64,000 nucleotides of DNA, from contig JAQFVV010006453.1 of the NCBI GenBank assembly GCA_028023455.1, positions 788,001 to 852,000 of the forward strand, in the 5' to 3' direction. Origin of the DNA: Epiperipatus broadwayi (Eukaryota; Onychophora; Udeonychophora; Euonychophora; Peripatidae). Positions 1 to 11,861 of the stretch are shown here, one piece after another. The notes beneath the pieces are model-generated. The model searched no databases, was not told the origin of the DNA, and saw only the letters and a program-made list of their open reading frames with translations. The position numbers and the translations under genes were made by a program. Every line of letters begins with the position of its first letter. The stretch's first letter is position 1.

Positions 1-743
1 AAAAATTTTAAATTAACCATTTTCTTCATAATATCTATCAATTTTCTTTTAATCAAATTACCTGGATTTTTATCTAACAACATATATTTACCATTATTTA
101 ATTCTCTATCCATTTTCTCTTTGAAATCATCTCCTTTCATAATAACAAACCTACCAGCTTTGTCTTCACGAGAAATGATTACATCATTAGCAATTAACCT
201 ATTTTTAAGATGTTTAATCTCAGCAGGATTAATAACAAATTTTTCTTTCCTTTTTAAACTTTTATTCAAAATCGATTGAATACCAACTTTCTGCTCATCA
301 CTCAAATTACTAGATTCAATAGACGAAATTGTATCAAAAACTATATTTTTTGAATGAAATGGAACAAAATTAGGGCCTTTACCAAGAATATCTAATTCTC
401 TATCATTTAACTTCAAATCCGAAAGATTAACAACTCTATCCTCAGAAACCTTATTCTCATACCCTTTATCACTACAATAAACTTTATTAACTTTCCCAAA
501 CAACCACTTTAATTTTCTTTCATATTTTTTACAATAGAAATTTGACCTATTCTGTCTAAATTGTCTCATAAAAAAATTCAAAATTGAATAATTAAAATCT
601 TGCCTCCTTTCTAAATAATATCTATTCCTTTTATATAGATAAATAAATTTATAAAACCTTACAAAAGTATCTTTTAAAAAACTATTCAATATATATGTTT
701 GTAACTTAAAAACTAAATTTTTATTTTGAATCAACTTTTTATT
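1..743 (-). pseudogene. Inverted copy of PLE 5' coding region (runs off window)
   Basis: Read on the minus strand, this stretch is open from about 743 to position 1 and encodes the start of the same Penelope-like RT as the plus-strand frame at 802-2862. Positions 1-566 pair with 817-1382 as a near-identical inverted repeat; I see only a few mismatches, for example around 418-424. Beyond the paired arm (566-743) the frame continues upstream with the residues NLVFKLQTYILNSFLKD, and an ATG lies at 569-567. This arm therefore preserves an N-terminus that the plus-strand copy lacks. The left edge is cut by the window, so a longer antisense copy probably continues outside. Inverted partial copies next to PLEs are a known trait of Penelope elements. 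Confidence 0.8.
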
Positions 744-1382
744 TTACTAAAGTTAATAACACAACACCTAGGAAAAACACTAAATTCCCTACATTTTTTA
801 AGAAAAAAATCTTATCAGACAATTTAGACAGAATAGGTCAAATTTCTATTGTAAAAAATATGAAAGAAAATTAAAGTGGTTGTTTGGGAAAGTTAATAAA
901 GTTTATTGTAGTGATAAAGGGTATGAGAATAAGGTTTCTGAGGATAGAGTTGTTAATCTTACAGATTTGAAGTTAAATGATAGAGAATTAGATATTCTTG
1001 GTAAAGGCCCTAATTTTGTTCCATTTCATTCAAAAAATATAGTTTTTGATACAATTTCGTCTATTGAATCTAGTAATTTGAGTGATGAGCAGAAAGTTGG
1101 TATTCAATCGATTTTGAATAAAAGTTTAAAAAGGAAAGAAAAATTTGTTATTAATCCTGCTGAGATTAAACATCTTAAAAATAGGTTAATTGCTAATGAT
1201 GTAATCATTTCTCATGAAGACAAAGCTGGTAGGTTTGTTATTATGAAAGGAGATGATTTCAAAGAGAAAATGGATAGAGAATTAAATAATGGTAAATATA
1301 TGTTGTTAGATAAAAATCCAGGTAATTTGATTAAAAGAAAATTGATAGATATTATGAAGAAAATGGTTAATTTAAAAATTTT
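1..1382. repeat. Large inverted repeat, PLE 5' arms
   Basis: Arm 1-566 is the reverse complement of 817-1382, with a spacer of about 250 bp (567-816). The arms appear collinear without indels, so either the duplication is recent or the copies are being homogenised. The spacer holds the antisense 5' extension of the element and AT-rich sequence of unknown origin. Confidence 0.88.
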
Positions 1383-2862
1383 TAATAGAGTAGATTATTT
1401 AAAATGCTATCCTAATGATTTTACATCAGCTAAGATGTTTGTGAATATTAAAACTCATAAAGATGGTTTTCCTTTAAGATTTATTTTTGATTTTACAGGT
1501 AGTGTTGTAGAGGGTATTTCTAGATTCTTGAATAATTTTTTAAAACAATTTGTTGATTTTGGTCAGTACACAGTTTCTTCTTCTTTTGAGGCTTTTGATA
1601 AGATTAATAATTTTAAAATGGAAAGTAATTGGGTATTTGGAAGTTTAGATATTGAAAATATGTATCAGTCTGTTAATAGGTTAAGCAGTATTGATGTTCT
1701 TTTGTCTGTATTGATTAAGAAAAGTTCTTTATCAAAAAATAAAATTAAGGTAATTAAAGATTTGCTTTTGTTATTGGAAGATTCTATGTATTTTACTTAT
1801 AGAGGTAATTTTTATAAGATTAAGGAAGGGTGGATAATAGGTTATATTATTTCTCCTTTAGTATGTTCAGTTTATATTAGTTTTATGGAAGAGGAAATTA
1901 TTATTAAAAAGAATTGTTTATATGTAAAATTATTTGTCAGATATGTTGATGATTGTTTATTTGTAGTTGAGAATGATAAATTGAAGGAATTTGTAAATGA
2001 GTTTAATTGTTTTGATCCTTCTATAAAATTTGTGTTAGAAGGAGGGGGGTTAGATTTTGGTAAGTTAAAATTTTTAGATCTTTTGGTGATTAGAAATATA
2101 GAAACTAATTGTTTATTGTGCAGTCATTTAGTTAAAAGTAAAGAATTAAGATCTATAATTAAACCTGATAGCTATCAGTCTGTATGTTATAAAGTAGCTG
2201 CTTTAAGGAATTATTGTCATAGGAATATTAAATTAAATAATTCTAGTGGGGTAGCTTTGTTTCAGAAATATCAATTTTATAAAGATTATTTGAGTGTTGG
2301 ATACTCTGATAAATTTGTTAAAAGTATTTTATTTAATAGTAATATTTGTAAGGATGTAAAGGTTAAAGAAAAATATGATTTTATTTCTTTGCCATTTAAA
2401 TTGTCTTCTTATAAAATTGTGTGTAGAAATAGTAAATTGTTTGGAAATAAGAAAATTGCTTGGAAAAGGGGTGTTACATTGAATAATTTATTAAATAATA
2501 CAAAAGAAGTTTTTGATAGAAAGACTATTCCTGGTGTGGTATATTTTATTCCTTGTTTATTTTGTAAGAAGGTTTACATAGGTCAGAGTAGTTTGAGTTT
2601 AAATGAAAGAATAAAGGTTCATAAAAGTAGAGTTAAAAATAGATATCTTAGTTCTGCTTTGTATGTCCATGAAAAAGATACAGGCCACACTATTGATTTT
2701 GATGAAGCTAAGGTTGTCTTCTTTGAGAGAAATGAAATCAAAAGAAGAATTAAAGAGTCTTTATTATTGAAAATTTATTATTCTGAAGCAATTAACTTAT
2801 TTAAGAGTTCTTTTAATATTAAGGGTGGATGGGAAGTGAATGGATTTGTGGGTAGTTTTTAA
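802..2862 (+). CDS. Penelope-like element reverse transcriptase with GIY-YIG endonuclease
   Basis: This is a single open frame encoding the PLE polyprotein, which copies its RNA at a nicked chromosomal site. Numbering residues from the TTG codon at 880 (660 residues to the stop), the RT core shows motif A SLDIENMY (D257), a divergent motif B region GWIIGYIISP (about 318-327), motif C YVDD (355-358) and LKFLDLLV (396-403). The C-terminal GIY-YIG nuclease has GVVYFI (552-557), VYIGQS (565-570), R577, H581, TGH (601-603) and E626. Cysteines C559 and C562 with downstream histidines fit the zinc-binding insert typical of Penelope-type nucleases. The frame is open from about 802, but no ATG occurs before residue 122; the likely native ATG lies only in the inverted arm at 569-567. 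I therefore read it as an intact catalytic frame with a damaged 5' end. Confidence 0.9.
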   Translation, partial: EKNLIRQFRQNRSNFYCKKYERKLKWLFGKVNKVYCSDKGYENKVSEDRVVNLTDLKLNDRELDILGKGPNFVPFHSKNIVFDTISSIESSNLSDEQKVGIQSILNKSLKRKEKFVINPAEIKHLKNRLIANDVIISHEDKAGRFVIMKGDDFKEKMDRELNNGKYMLLDKNPGNLIKRKLIDIMKKMVNLKIFNRVDYLKCYPNDFTSAKMFVNIKTHKDGFPLRFIFDFTGSVVEGISRFLNNFLKQFVDFGQYTVSSSFEAFDKINNFKMESNWVFGSLDIENMYQSVNRLSSIDVLLSVLIKKSSLSKNKIKVIKDLLLLLEDSMYFTYRGNFYKIKEGWIIGYIISPLVCSVYISFMEEEIIIKKNCLYVKLFVRYVDDCLFVVENDKLKEFVNEFNCFDPSIKFVLEGGGLDFGKLKFLDLLVIRNIETNCLLCSHLVKSKELRSIIKPDSYQSVCYKVAALRNYCHRNIKLNNSSGVALFQKYQFYKDYLSVGYSDKFVKSILFNSNICKDVKVKEKYDFISLPFKLSSYKIVCRNSKLFGNKKIAWKRGVTLNNLLNNTKEVFDRKTIPGVVYFIPCLFCKKVYIGQSSLSLNERIKVHKSRVKNRYLSSALYVHEKDTGHTIDFDEAKVVFFERNEIKRRIKESLLLKIYYSEAINLFKSSFNIKGGWEVNGFVGSF

Positions 2863-3116
<254 letters not shown>

Positions 3117-3321
3117 CCAAAACTGTCTAACACTATACTAGCAAAAATAAAAATGCAAAACCATAAAACAATACAATACTAGATTAAATTTTAAAATTTT
3201 TACCAAAATCCTTACACAACCATGGTTTCATCTACTACAAATAGACCTTCTCAAGTGAAAATCAATCTAAAGGAAAACATATATATATACAAACAAACCT
3301 TCCCATAATTCACTACAAATT

Positions 3322-3840
3322 CTACCTTTCCTTAATATCAAAAGAAGTCTTCATGAGATTGATAGCCTCAGAATCAAGGAGTTTTATCATCAAAGTCTCC
3401 TTTATTCTTCTTTTTAACTCATTCTTTTCATAAAAAATAACCGAAGCATTGTTAAACAATATTCTATGACCTGTATTCAATTCATGAATATATAAAGCTG
3501 AGTTAAGATACCTATGTTTAACCCTACTTATATGAACCTTAACCCTTTCATTAAGGCTAAATTTACTCTGACCTACATAAAATTTACCACAACTACATGG
3601 AATTTTATAAACAATACCAGGAATAGACCTACTATCAATTGACTGCTTTGAACCATTAAGTAATGAATTCAAATCAGAACCTTTCCTCCATGCAACCTTC
3701 ATTCCACCTAACAAATGACTATTCCTATAAACCAAATTATAAATTGATGCTTTAAATGGTAAAGACATATAATCATCATCCTTACCAACAAAATTCTTAT
3801 CATCCAAATCACGACTATAAACATTATAATTAAATACCAC
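3322..3840 (-). pseudogene. PLE GIY-YIG endonuclease domain, 5'-truncated
   Basis: A 172-residue open frame on the minus strand starts from a GTG codon and has no ATG. It matches the C-terminal third of the neighbouring PLE protein: GIVYKIPCSCGKFYVGQS corresponds to the GIY-YIG core, followed by LNERVKVH, NTGH and KRRIKE, so the catalytic Arg, His and Glu positions are kept. The RT domain is absent because the fragment ends at 3840, where the inverted sense copy begins. It is divergent from the first PLE (roughly 60-70% of residues alike by eye), so it is a separate subfamily or an older copy. Confidence 0.82.
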
Positions 3841-3926
3841 ATTTTTAATAAAATCAATCTCATGAAGACTTCTTTTGATATTAAGGGAAGGTGGAATTTG
3901 TAGTGAATTATGGGAAGGTTTGTTTG

Positions 3927-3933
<7 letters not shown>

Positions 3934-4003
<70 letters not shown>
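3934..4003. repeat. (TA)n inside PLE 3' region
   Basis: A pure TA run in the sense arm. The antisense arm has only a short tatata at the same place (3282-3289), so the tract expanded in one arm after duplication. Confidence 0.9.
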
Positions 4004-4006
<3 letters not shown>

Positions 4007-4142
4007 TTCCTTTAGATTGATTTTCACTTTAGAAGGTCTATTTGTAGTAGATGAAACCATGGTTGTGTAAGGATTTTGGTAAAAATTTTAAAATTTAATC
4101 TAGTATTGTATTGTTTTATGGTTTTGCATATATATATATATA

Positions 4143-4540
4143 GTGGCTCTCAACCTTTGTCTTAAAGCTGAATGTGAAATTATGTGATGACAGTAACATT
4201 AAAAATTTGTTTTTAATAATTTAATTTTTCACAATTTGTAAACTTTGGTGCTAAGCAATAATTAAATGTTTATATAACTGATTAGCAATTTTTAGAATGA
4301 CTATTGTAATATTTATAGATTAAAAGTAATCTTTAAATGTAATTTTATGATGTCTAAATCTCCTAAGCAACTCTTTTGTAATTTTAAATTGTTTAAGTAT
4401 AAAGTTATTAATGACTTAGAGTGCTAATAAGTTTAATTTTAAAATATTAAACTTGAAATCATCATAGTCCAGTTGTTATAGTTATTAAGTTTAAGTATTA
4501 AAGAACTTTAAAAACGAGTTCAGACTTTAAGACAAGGTCT
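4143..4540. mobile_element. Possible MITE-like element with short inverted ends
   Basis: ctttgtcttaaagctgaa at about 4154 is mirrored by ttcagactttaagacaagg at about 4518. The left side also has agtggctctcaacc, which resembles hAT-family termini. No clean TSD is seen and the arms are only about 18 bp, so this is tentative. Confidence 0.3.
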
Positions 4541-5467
4541 TAAATATTTAAGTTAATTGTTAATAAAGTGTATTATTTAATCTTAACTAAGTTCACATCT
4601 TATTGTAATTTATGTAGGATAAAAAGGATTTTTATCCTGAGTTCAAAACTTTAGAGTATATGAAATTTTATGTCATAAATTCAATAATATAAAAAAGTAA
4701 AGATATTTGCTAAATGGGCATGTACAGTCCAATGTTCCTCATTGATAAAGCAAAGAACTCTTCCATTTAATGTTCATTGATTGTTCATCCTTATAATATA
4801 AATTAGAAACAGATCAATGAAATTACTGATTTTTAGGAGATATTAATCATAAATTTTGAGTCATTCATAGATTTATTTGATAATAAGCATCTAAAAAATT
4901 ATAATTTTTTAATCATTAAATATCAATCCATTGTAACAAAATTTCTTAAATCTGTTTATTTTCAATAAATTATATCCCTCTGTAACTTGGTGCAATGGTG
5001 GGCTCACAAACTGAAGATTTCTGGATTAATTTTCTATCAAAAATGTAATTGATTATTGAATTCAACTTATTACTTTAGAATAAATATCATTTGATTCTTC
5101 TGAAGCAATTGTCATTAAAATTATTTTATTTAATTACAAGTTTATATAATCTATCATTGGAATGTAATAATCTATATAATTTATAACAATGTTTTTAATG
5201 AAGAAAATATTAATAACATTAAATATATTCTTAATGCATTTTCAATGTCTTGCACCCATTTTAAAAATAAACATTATACTCAAAATAAAAATAAAAAAAG
5301 TAAAAATATATACATTTAATTGTATATGTTATAAAATACAATCAAATAGTTTGCTGATAACATATACTCAATAATTAAGTGGAAATCTTATAAATTTTAA
5401 ATTTAATGTGTTTCAGAACATGCCCAAATTGAATGTATAGTTTGTATTTTTTTTTATGTTTTGATTA
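4541..5467. other. AT-rich non-coding stretch
   Basis: I see no gene or recognisable element. The small open frame at 5189-5374 has the composition of the surrounding AT-rich DNA. Confidence 0.5.
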
Positions 5468-5620
5468 TAACCTTTATCTTTGTTATATATACATCTAGCA
5501 AAACAAACTTGTTAAGAACTTGTTTTGCTAGCCTCTATATATAGCATTTGTAAATACAAGCTTATTAAATTAGGTCATGTGACATCTGACTTGATTTTTT
5601 TTTTGTAACCTTTATCTTTG
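5468..5620 (+). mobile_element. TSD-flanked 123-bp insertion with 5' hairpin and T-rich end
   Basis: The 15-bp direct repeat taacctttatctttg at 5468-5482 and 5606-5620 flanks a 123-bp insert. Near its left end the insert has a perfect 12-bp inverted repeat (ctagcaaaacaa / ttgttttgctag, within about 5494-5530). Its right end has a T-rich run. The repeat length and asymmetry fit target-primed retrotransposition with a short inverted 5' duplication. The family is unknown. Confidence 0.6.
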
Positions 5621-6769
5621 AAATAAGTGCTCAGTACCAAAAATACATCAAGCTTTTATTTAATGTTCTTCCTTTTTCATTGTCTAAGAAGTATTGTTAT
5701 ATTAGTTATAATAATGGCTTAATATAGTACATGGTATTCATTATTATCATCATTCTCAGATATTACTCAGTACTTTTGGGTTTTCAAGTAAATCCAGATG
5801 GCAGTCCATATTTTTGATAAATGTACAATTTCAGGGCCCCACAAATATTCACAAAAAATGACTGCTAAGAAATATATTTAATAATTACATTTTATTTTTT
5901 ATTAATGTTATTTTTAAAAAAGAAATCATTGTGGAAAAATTAGTTACAGTATTTACAGTTTTCCTTTTTTTGACAGGGGGGGGGGGATTAATTTATTAAG
6001 AAAAAATGGAAAAAATACATTATTTACACTGTATTCATGTTAACACCATGCATCCAATCATATCATAACCTTAATACCCACTTTTTGGGAGGGCAGGATC
6101 CCATACCTTTGGAAATAATCTGCTGAATGAAGTTCTGTATCATTGTGACAATTTACCAAAAAAAAACTAATAAAAAACATATTGAATTGAACTAAAGTAT
6201 GACAATGTTAAGTAAGAGCATTTCATTGTTTCCCATGTTATAATATAAATAAATAAAACAAATTGAAATAAAGCCTCTTAATGAAATTTATTGGAATTTA
6301 TTTCTTTTTTTAAATTTAACTCTTGATTTATTAAATTTATTTTAATTTAACAACTAACACATCTTTGGTAAGTTATAGGCCCTCAAAACTGTATATTTAT
6401 TAAAAATATGGGATGCCATCTTGGTTTACTTGAAAACTCCCAAGTATTTATTATACAGAGTTTATTCTTGTATTCATTACTTTTTGTTTATGGTTTTAGT
6501 TTTCCCACACATGTGGTATACAGTTATTTATGTTTTTTGCTTAACAAAATTAAATTACAAGGTAAATAAAGACTATGCTCTAACATTCATCTATTTTCAA
6601 CTTTCAGCAACACTTTGTTGCTAATCTTTCAAAGGAGCAGAATATATTTATTATGATTTGTTGGAAAAACAAAATAATTATTGCAGATCTATTTGGTAAA
6701 CAGCTATATATAAAAAGCATAGGTGAAATTAATAATTTTTAATAATAGCTCAATTATGATATCTGATTT
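5621..6769. other. AT-rich non-coding stretch with G11 run
   Basis: No gene is seen. An isolated run of 11 G lies at 5976-5986 in otherwise AT-rich sequence. The 67-codon frame at 6421-6624 shows no recognisable domain. Confidence 0.5.
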
Positions 6770-7165
6770 TTATGCATTATCAATTCACCGCAGGATGAAT
6801 CACTTCAAGTTTGATCCAGTTTTTAGTTCTATAACTTCTATACATTGTTTTCAAACTTCCTTATTTTAAACATTTATCTTACATATGGTATTTTTCTAGG
6901 TCATCTGTAACATATTAGAATCTAGTTTAAATACACCAGTGCCTCTCAATTCGTATTATTATAACAATATGTGCTAGCTTAGCTTCATTTCAGCCCCTTG
7001 TTTCAATAATATCACTTATACTTGCTTATAATCTCACCCGTATATTTTTCTTTCAATATCTCCATCTTTATACTTTATTGTGCAGTTAGAATTTTTTATA
7101 TTGCTCTTTTATTAAGTATTCAAGATTCTGACCTGTAAGAAAGCATTGTAAAATAATATCTTTTT
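6770..7165 (-). pseudogene. RTE LINE 3' remnant
   Basis: Read on the minus strand, it follows the 3' end of the main RTE at 28100-28530 piece by piece. Matching blocks are the terminal ccgcaggatgaatcacttcaag near 6790, the tcttacatatggta block near 6878, and attgctcttttattaagt near 7102. It is highly decayed, without an open frame. Confidence 0.68.
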
Positions 7166-8079
7166 TTTTTCAAAAGCATTTCTGAATTTAATTTTGTAAT
7201 TAATTTTATAGAATCAACGATATATTTTGCAAAAAGTTTCAGTTGATCAATAGGAAATTTGGCTCTAGATACAAATGTAGATTTTAGATTATTTTTTTAT
7301 TATAATTAGGAATAATTTTAATGCATGTTGGGAATCAATATTTTGTATATATACACAGATTCATATAAATATAGACCTACATTGAAAATACTTTTAAAAA
7401 TAATATAAAATATTTTAAAAATCGACTTGAATAAAAGTATGGCTTATTTCTCAAAAATAAAGCAAATAGTTTTATCATCCAATCATAAGAAGCTGAGCAG
7501 AAAATTATGAGTTATGAGATAAACTTAAATCTTCTCAAGTGCGAGTACTTTTAACTCAAAATTAGCTCTTTATGTGAATTTCAAATTAAATTATGTTGAT
7601 AAAAGCCATTATAAACTTCAAATGACGGCAATAAATATAAAAATCTCACTATATTTATTGATCAAATCTATTTTTCTTTCTTTCACTCAGACATTCAAAT
7701 TTAAATACATATATATTTAAAAATGCAGTTTATTTTGAAACAGAATGACGTAACTTATAAACTAACTGTCTTGGTTATTAGAAAAGACTCAAATACTGTT
7801 ATTTTTATATACTTACATTAATCCATTTTAAATATTAATTAAACCGAATGTCTTTACTATTCACGCCTTATTTAATACATATTGTTTTTGTTAATTAAGT
7901 TGTATTACTTAATTATTTTCACCAAACAAAAATAATAAAGATGATAATTAATTATGAATTGAAGAAGGAACAATTACGCATATATTGAACATATTTTAAA
8001 TACAAACGGCAACAAAATAAATGATATTAATCGTTGAATTAAACTTGAAATGAATGTATGAATAAGTTGTTCTATTCCG
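7166..8079. other. AT-rich non-coding stretch
   Basis: No gene or clear element is seen. Confidence 0.5.
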
Positions 8080-8218
8080 TTAAACTTTCAAATACAAACA
8101 ACTTTGAAAAGTTTAAATAAAGTTTAAAATTTTCTATACAGTCAATGCTTAACGGTAGATAATGGAAATAGTTCAACATATTATCACATCTAAAATACAA
8201 TCATTACTAATTGTCAGC
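8080..8218 (+). mobile_element. 3' tail fragment of the tRNA/PLE-derived family
   Basis: The stretch from aaaagtttaaataaagttt through the atggaaatagttcaacatatta block matches the sense arm of the palindromic element at 50090-50215. Its left end has a short antisense/sense join around 8084-8116. It is diverged. Confidence 0.6.
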
Positions 8219-8291
8219 CAAATATTGGACTGAGAGTTTTTGATACAAATAACCTAATATATATATATATATACAATATCTGCTAATTAAA

Positions 8292-8503
8292 AACTATTGT
8301 AAAAATAATAAATATAAAGGTAATTAATTATTATATACAGTTTTTCAATCTGCAGAAATACTTTTAATTAATTCCTTAATCCTCATCAACTGCTATTAAT
8401 GGCAATTGAGGAGAGTTAAGGAATTAATCGAAAGTACTTCTGTGGATTAAAAGACTATATATAACAGTTAATTACTTTTATATTTATTATTTTTATTGTT
8501 ATA
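8292..8503. repeat. Palindromic foldback, arms about 95 bp
   Basis: Positions 8292-8388 are the imperfect reverse complement of 8409-8503, with a central spacer of about 20 bp. No coding potential and no clear TSD; (TA)n lies on the left. It could be a MITE or an inverted retro-insertion. Confidence 0.7.
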
Positions 8504-8569
8504 TATGTATAAATATATATGAAGAAATATAGATCTCCGATTTGAATGCTTAATTAAATTGTAATACAA

Positions 8570-9090
8570 AGATATGTTGAAAATAACAAAGAGAAATAAA
8601 AAGTGAGGTATATGGTTGAGAGAACAAGTAGATGCTATGTCATTGAAAGAATAAAAAGGTTGACATGTAGGGGATAATCTATATATACTTCTTCCTTCTT
8701 CTTCAGTAATTTTGCTTATTCATATACAACAATATATCTTATTAAACAATCACAATCTTCTTACACCTTTAAGCAAATAATTTCTATTAATATAATAACA
8801 GTTTTGACTTTATTGGTGGAAAAGGAAAGGTAGAACAATAGATTGAGATCCGAAGAAGACCTCAGAAATAGTTGAAACTGTTATATTAATAAAAATCATT
8901 TGCTTAAAGATATAAGAAGACTGTGATTATTTAATAAGATATAATGTAGGGAATAAGTTAGAGTGTTGTTAAACGAAATGACAATAAATTAGTGATTTAA
9001 GTTTTAAACTGGATTCCAAAATATTGTAAAGCACTGAGAATAAAATAACAAGAGAGAAAGATGGATGAGTTTAAAAATTTGCTCAAGCAA
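8570..9090 (+). pseudogene. RTE LINE 3' remnant, interrupted
   Basis: Positions 8570-8680 and about 8955-9085 match consecutive parts of the main RTE copy (28205-28320 and 28320-28430). Between them lies a PLE-derived foldback (about 8685-8950). The RTE 3' terminus reappears at 11088-11160 beyond the satellite array, so one RTE fragment has been split twice. Confidence 0.7.
8690..8946 (+). mobile_element. PLE-derived foldback with hammerhead-like core
   Basis: Arms 8728-8806 and 8871-8946 are imperfect inverted copies. At about 8852-8888 there is a degenerate core (cgaaga ... gttgaaactgtta) matching the clearer hammerhead-like motifs at 35666 and 56886. It sits inside an older RTE remnant, so it inserted later. 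Confidence 0.5.
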
Positions 9091-9109
9091 TGTAAAAAAA
9101 TAATAATGA

Positions 9110-11087
9110 AATAATATTTATTTAAGAGATGTTTAAATACTTACGAGAGTGCAAGTCTCTCAGCGCTGTGATTATTATGAATCAGATCGTAAATACTGGA
9201 CAACGATTTCAAAAGAGTGGTAACACTCTTACTTTATTGTCTGTCTATATCAAAGAAAGTCTATATCTGAAATGTGAATATTAAATTCCACTACCTGATT
9301 TCAAATACAAACATAATCATGAAATCTTAGATTCACTTGCAGTAGATTATCGATTTATAAATTGAGAAATATATGAAATAATATTTATTTTCAAGAGATG
9401 ATTTGAAATTAACTTACGAGAGAGAAGTCTCTCAGCCTTGTGATTATTAATAGAATCAGATCATAAATACTGGGACAACGATCTGATGGTATTCACAACG
9501 CTGAGAATTGACTCTCTCTAGTTAATTTCAAATCATCTGCTTGAAAATAAATATTATTTACATATATTTCTGAATTTTAACATGATAATCTACTGATAGT
9601 GAATCTAAAGATTTCATGATGTTTGTAATTTGAAGTCAGTGAGTAGTGTGTGAAGGTATTTAATATTCCACTTTCAGATATAAGTACTTGGACTGGCTTG
9701 GTATATAGACAGACAAGTAAAGTAAGAGTGGTTCATCTTTCTTGTTAATCGTTGTCAGTATTTAGATCTGATTGGTATTAATAATCACAAGGTGAGAGAT
9801 TCTCTCTCTAAGTTTTTCAAATCATCTGTTTGAAAATAAATATTATTTACATATATTTCTGCAATTTATAACATTGATAATCTACTGCATAGTGAATCTA
9901 AAGATTTCCATGCTGTATGTTTGTAATTTGAAGTCAGTGAGTAGGTGTGAAGGTATTTAATATTCACACTTTCAGATATAAGTACTTGGACTGGCTTGGA
10001 TATATAGACAGAAAGTAAAGTTAAGAGTGGTTACCACTCTTTCTTGTAATCGTTGTCCCAGTATTTACGATCTGATTGGCTATTAATAATCACAAGCCTG
10101 AGAGACTTGCATCTCTCGTAAGTTAATTTCAAATCATCTGCGCTTTGAAAATAAATATTATTTACATATATTTCTGCAATTTATAACATCGATAATCACT
10201 GCATAGTGAATCTAAAGATTTCATGCTGTATGTTTGTAATTTGAAGTCAGTGAGTAGTGTGTGAAGGTATTTAATATTCACACTTTCAGATATAAGTACT
10301 TTGGACTGGCTTGGATATATAGACAGACAAGTAAAGTTAAGAGTGGTTACCACTCTTTTCTTGTTAAATCGTTGTCCCAGTTTTACATCTGATTGGCTAT
10401 TAATAATCACAAGCCTGAGAGACTTGCTCTCTTGTAAGTTAATTTCAAATCATCTGCACTTTGAAAATAAATATTATTTACATATATTTCTGCAATTTAT
10501 AACATCGATAATCTACTGCATAGTGAATCTAAAGATTTCATGCTGTATGTTTGTAATTTGAAGTCAGTGAGTAGTGTGTGAAGGTATTTAATATTCATAC
10601 TTTCAGATATAAGTACTTTGGACTGGCTTGGATATATAGACAGACAAGTAAAGTTAAGAGTGGTTACCACTCTTTTCTTGTTAAATCGTTGTCCCAGTAT
10701 TTACAATCTGATTGGCTATTAATAATCACAAGCGCTGAGAGACTTGCACTCTCTCGTAAGTTAATTTCAAATCATCTGCACTTTGAAAATAAATATTATT
10801 TACATATATTTCTGCAATTTATAACATCGATAATCTACTGCATAGTGAATCTAAAGATTTCATGCTGTATGTTTGTAATTTGAAGTCAGTGAGTAGTGTG
10901 TGAAGGTATTTAATATTCACACTTTCAGATATAAGTACTTTGGACTGGCTTGGATATATAGACAGACAAGTAAAGTTAAGAGTGGTTACCACTCTTTTCT
11001 TGTTAAATCGTTGTCCCATTATTTACGATCTGATTGGCTATTAATAATCACAAGCACTGAGAGACTTGCACTCTCTCGTAAGTTAAT
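9110..11087. repeat. Satellite array, about 320-bp unit, one inverted and five direct copies
   Basis: Direct unit starts (tt-rich start of the tcaaatcatctg block) lie at about 9522, 9813, 10123, 10439 and 10761, with the next boundary at 11083. The spacings are 291, 310, 316, 322 and 322 bp. An inverted unit, with a partial second one, occupies about 9110-9490. Every unit carries the 18-19 bp palindrome aagagtggttaccactctt. The leftmost units are shortened by scattered one- and two-base deletions. Open frames in this interval are by-products of the repeat. The array lies between two halves of an RTE 3' remnant, so it entered as an insertion or expanded within one. Confidence 0.92.
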
Positions 11088-11165
11088 ATGGATTAAAGAA
11101 ACTGGAATAAACTTGGATAGATCTTTATTGTGAGTGGAAAAATAATGATGATGCAATGAAGTGGC
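11088..11165 (+). pseudogene. RTE LINE 3' terminus, right part of split copy
   Basis: atggattaaagaaactggaa onwards to an aatgatgatg tail matches the last 80 bases of the main RTE. It completes the fragment left of the satellite. Confidence 0.6.
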
Positions 11166-11861
11166 AATTCATTTAAACTATATATATTTGTGTATATATA
11201 TATATATATGTATAATTCAACATTTATAATAAATAATTATTCCAAAAATGAATAATTATAAGTTTACATAAAATTATAACAAATTTGCTACATATTTAGT
11301 TATTAAATACTATTGTATTCAAAGAGGTAAAGAATGTACAATAATATTGCTATATATCTATTATAAATAGGTAAATAAAAGTTTATAATGGCCTTTAATA
11401 GACCATCAAAGCTATCAGCCTATCATAAAAGAAAATGAGGTAGAAGAAAATACAAACCAGACATAACTGATATCAGGTTCTAAAGAATTTAGTAATTTTC
11501 ATCAGTTTTTTCCAACACTATATCCAAAAAGCTAAGTACCCATATAATTAATAATATTGTGTGATTAGTAAGAAAAACTAAAACCAGCCACTTAAAAAAA
11601 AGATCCAAACCATTTATAAGTTTACTTAGTCCAGATTTCAAATCAAGTTATAGCTTGGTAAGTATATTTGCTAATGTTCCACTGTCCTATTTTACTGTAG
11701 GCAATACTTATGTATGTCATAGTAAATTAAAGCTAAACAAGATTTAATATTAAATAATATAAATGCATGCTTGCAAGTAAGATGTAGTTGTAATAATATG
11801 AATTATCATCAAACAGTTTATAAAATTAAGAGTCTTTTTTTAGACAGTCGTAAATTATAAA
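11166..11861. other. AT-rich non-coding stretch
   Basis: It contains a short (TA)n near 11195. No gene is seen. Confidence 0.5.

Noticed and set aside
9110-11087. CRISPR-like array
   Set aside because: Units of about 320 bp repeat in full with no unique spacers, and the genome is eukaryotic.
10162-11133. Five overlapping open frames of 66-101 codons on both strands with repeated sequences
   Set aside because: They lie inside the 320-bp satellite units and repeat because the DNA repeats.
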